The translations under genes were made by a program, and so were the position numbers. From Actinomycetes bacterium (GTDB taxonomy: Bacteria; Actinomycetota; Actinomycetes; Actinomycetales; Beutenbergiaceae): a stretch of DNA of 5,020 nucleotides. Where the stretch lies: positions 1 through 5,020 of the forward strand of contig JAJYRV010000185.1 of NCBI GenBank assembly GCA_021793935.1, given 5' to 3'. The first letter of the stretch is position 1; every line of letters begins with the position of its first letter. Shown here piece by piece: positions 4,245 through 5,020 of this stretch. The notes beneath the pieces are model-generated. The model saw only the letters and a program-made list of their open reading frames with translations. It made no database searches and had not been told where the DNA came from.

Positions 4245-5020
4245 TCAGGGCGCCGGCGTCCGCTGCGGATCGGTCAACAGCGTGGTGATCACGATCGCGA
4301 GGATAGGAAGCACGAGCAGCGTGGCGAGCGCGAGGGTGAGGCTGGTGTGGTCGGCGAGCGTGCCCACGAGCGGGGCGAACAACCCGCCCACGGTCATCGG
4401 CAACCCGACGGTGACCCCGCTAGCGGTGCCGATCCGGTTCGGCAGGTAGTCCTGGCCGAGCATGATGATCACCGAGAACGGCAGGTAAAGGGCCACGCCG
4501 AGGAGGATCACGAACCCGGTGGCGATCGCCGGGTTCGGACTCAGCAGCACACCCCCGAGGGCGGGGAGCGAGAGCGCGAACCCGATCTGCATGCTCGCGA
4601 TCCGGTTCCACCGATCGGCAATCCACCCGCCGAGCAAGGTGCCCGCGGCGCCGGCGAAGAGGAAGGTCGTGAGCACCGCCCCACTCGCCGCCTCGGAGGT
4701 GCCGAGGTTGTGCACGAAGAAGAGCCCGAGGAAAGAGGTCATCGACAAGAACATCGTGGAGCGAACGATAATCACGGCGATGAGACCGCAGAAGGCCCAC
4801 CAGTTGTCCTTGCCCGTGGGCAGGCGGCGCGGTTTCTTCGCGCCCCTCTTCCCCTCCAGCACCGGCCCGAGATGGCGGATGAGGACGGCGACCATCACCG
4901 CCGCGGGGAGGGCGAGCAGGGGAGTGCCGCGTACGCCGAAGTGGAGGAACACCGGTGTGGCCACGAGCGAACCGCACGCGAAGCCGGCGTTCCCGCCGAG
5001 GGCGAAGATGCTCATCGCCT
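4245..5020 (-). CDS. MFS transporter, fosmidomycin resistance (Fsr)-like, C-terminal part (start outside window)
   Basis: About 257 codons are visible, ending at TGA 4247-4245. The frame stays open to the window edge, so the Met codon at 5015-5013 is probably internal. MFS exporters of this group have about 400 residues and 12 helices, so roughly the last two-thirds is seen. Counting from that Met, hydrophobic segments lie near 3-24, 31-47, 72-100, 112-133, 138-158, 163-186, 198-219 and 226-246, consistent with TM5-TM12. The long basic loop at 48-70 (EGKRGAKKPRR) is the central cytoplasmic loop between the two six-helix halves. GGWIADRWNR (129-138) is the MFS motif between TM8 and TM9. SIFALGGNAGFACG (2-15) resembles Fsr-type proteins, which expel fosmidomycin in E. 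coli by proton antiport; the substrate here cannot be inferred. The short C-terminus (DPQRTPAP) is hydrophilic. The gene has no obvious functional tie to its neighbours. Confidence 0.87.
   Translation of the reverse strand, partial: AMSIFALGGNAGFACGSLVATPVFLHFGVRGTPLLALPAAVMVAVLIRHLGPVLEGKRGAKKPRRLPTGKDNWWAFCGLIAVIIVRSTMFLSMTSFLGLFFVHNLGTSEAASGAVLTTFLFAGAAGTLLGGWIADRWNRIASMQIGFALSLPALGGVLLSPNPAIATGFVILLGVALYLPFSVIIMLGQDYLPNRIGTASGVTVGLPMTVGGLFAPLVGTLADHTSLTLALATLLVLPILAIVITTLLTDPQRTPAP

Noticed and set aside
4016..4288. Small plus-strand open frames over the 4075-4244 gap
   Set aside because: They overlap the starts or ends of two strong minus-strand genes, have no ribosome binding site of note and no recognisable product.
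5013..5015. ATG at 5015-5013 as the true start of the MFS gene
   Set aside because: The frame continues upstream to the window edge, and the visible part matches only about helices 5-12 of a 12-helix transporter.

Overview
This window looks like chromosomal DNA of a high-GC actinomycete. The evidence is the strong G/C bias at third codon positions, a stand-alone coenzyme F420 gamma-glutamyl ligase, an F420-type luciferase-like oxidoreductase, and a GAF-ANTAR regulator of the kind abundant in Actinomycetota. I cannot name the genus. I see no transposase, integrase, tRNA, rRNA or CRISPR array.

Left part, plus strand (1-3346). The window opens inside the last 76 codons of a pyridoxamine 5'-phosphate oxidase-family gene whose C-terminal signature is degenerate. 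After 20 bases comes a complete family GH4 glycosidase (NAD- and metal-dependent, 6-phospho-beta-glucosidase type). Then, 11 bases on and behind a good Shine-Dalgarno, lies an LLM-class oxidoreductase of the F420-dependent glucose-6-phosphate dehydrogenase lineage, and 5 bases further cofE. The last three are packed like an operon. GH4 and cofE have no convincing ribosome binding site but do have TAnnnT boxes 6-7 bases before their start codons, so both may also be made as leaderless transcripts. The grouping suggests sugar cleavage or oxidation linked to F420 and its polyglutamylation, but the oxidoreductase lacks the residues that Fgd1 uses for catalysis and for glucose-6-phosphate binding, so its substrate is open.

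Right part, minus strand (3343-5020). A GAF-ANTAR regulator runs towards cofE, and the two genes overlap tail to tail by 4 bases. A perfect 7-bp GC hairpin places both stop codons in its loop and may act as a bidirectional terminator. Upstream of the regulator lies a 170-base gap that is AT-rich next to the gene. It holds a possible promoter, an inverted repeat, and a hairpin that would cover the regulator's ribosome binding site. Beyond it is the C-terminal two-thirds of a 12-TM MFS exporter resembling the fosmidomycin-resistance (Fsr) group, whose start lies outside the window.

The points most worth a second look are the altered active site of the LLM enzyme, the hairpin holding two stop codons, the possible leaderless starts, and the only two TTA codons in the window, which sit at codon 3 of GH4 and codon 6 of the ANTAR gene. 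I found no clear sign of an entirely new system. The GH4-LLM-CofE module is the closest candidate.
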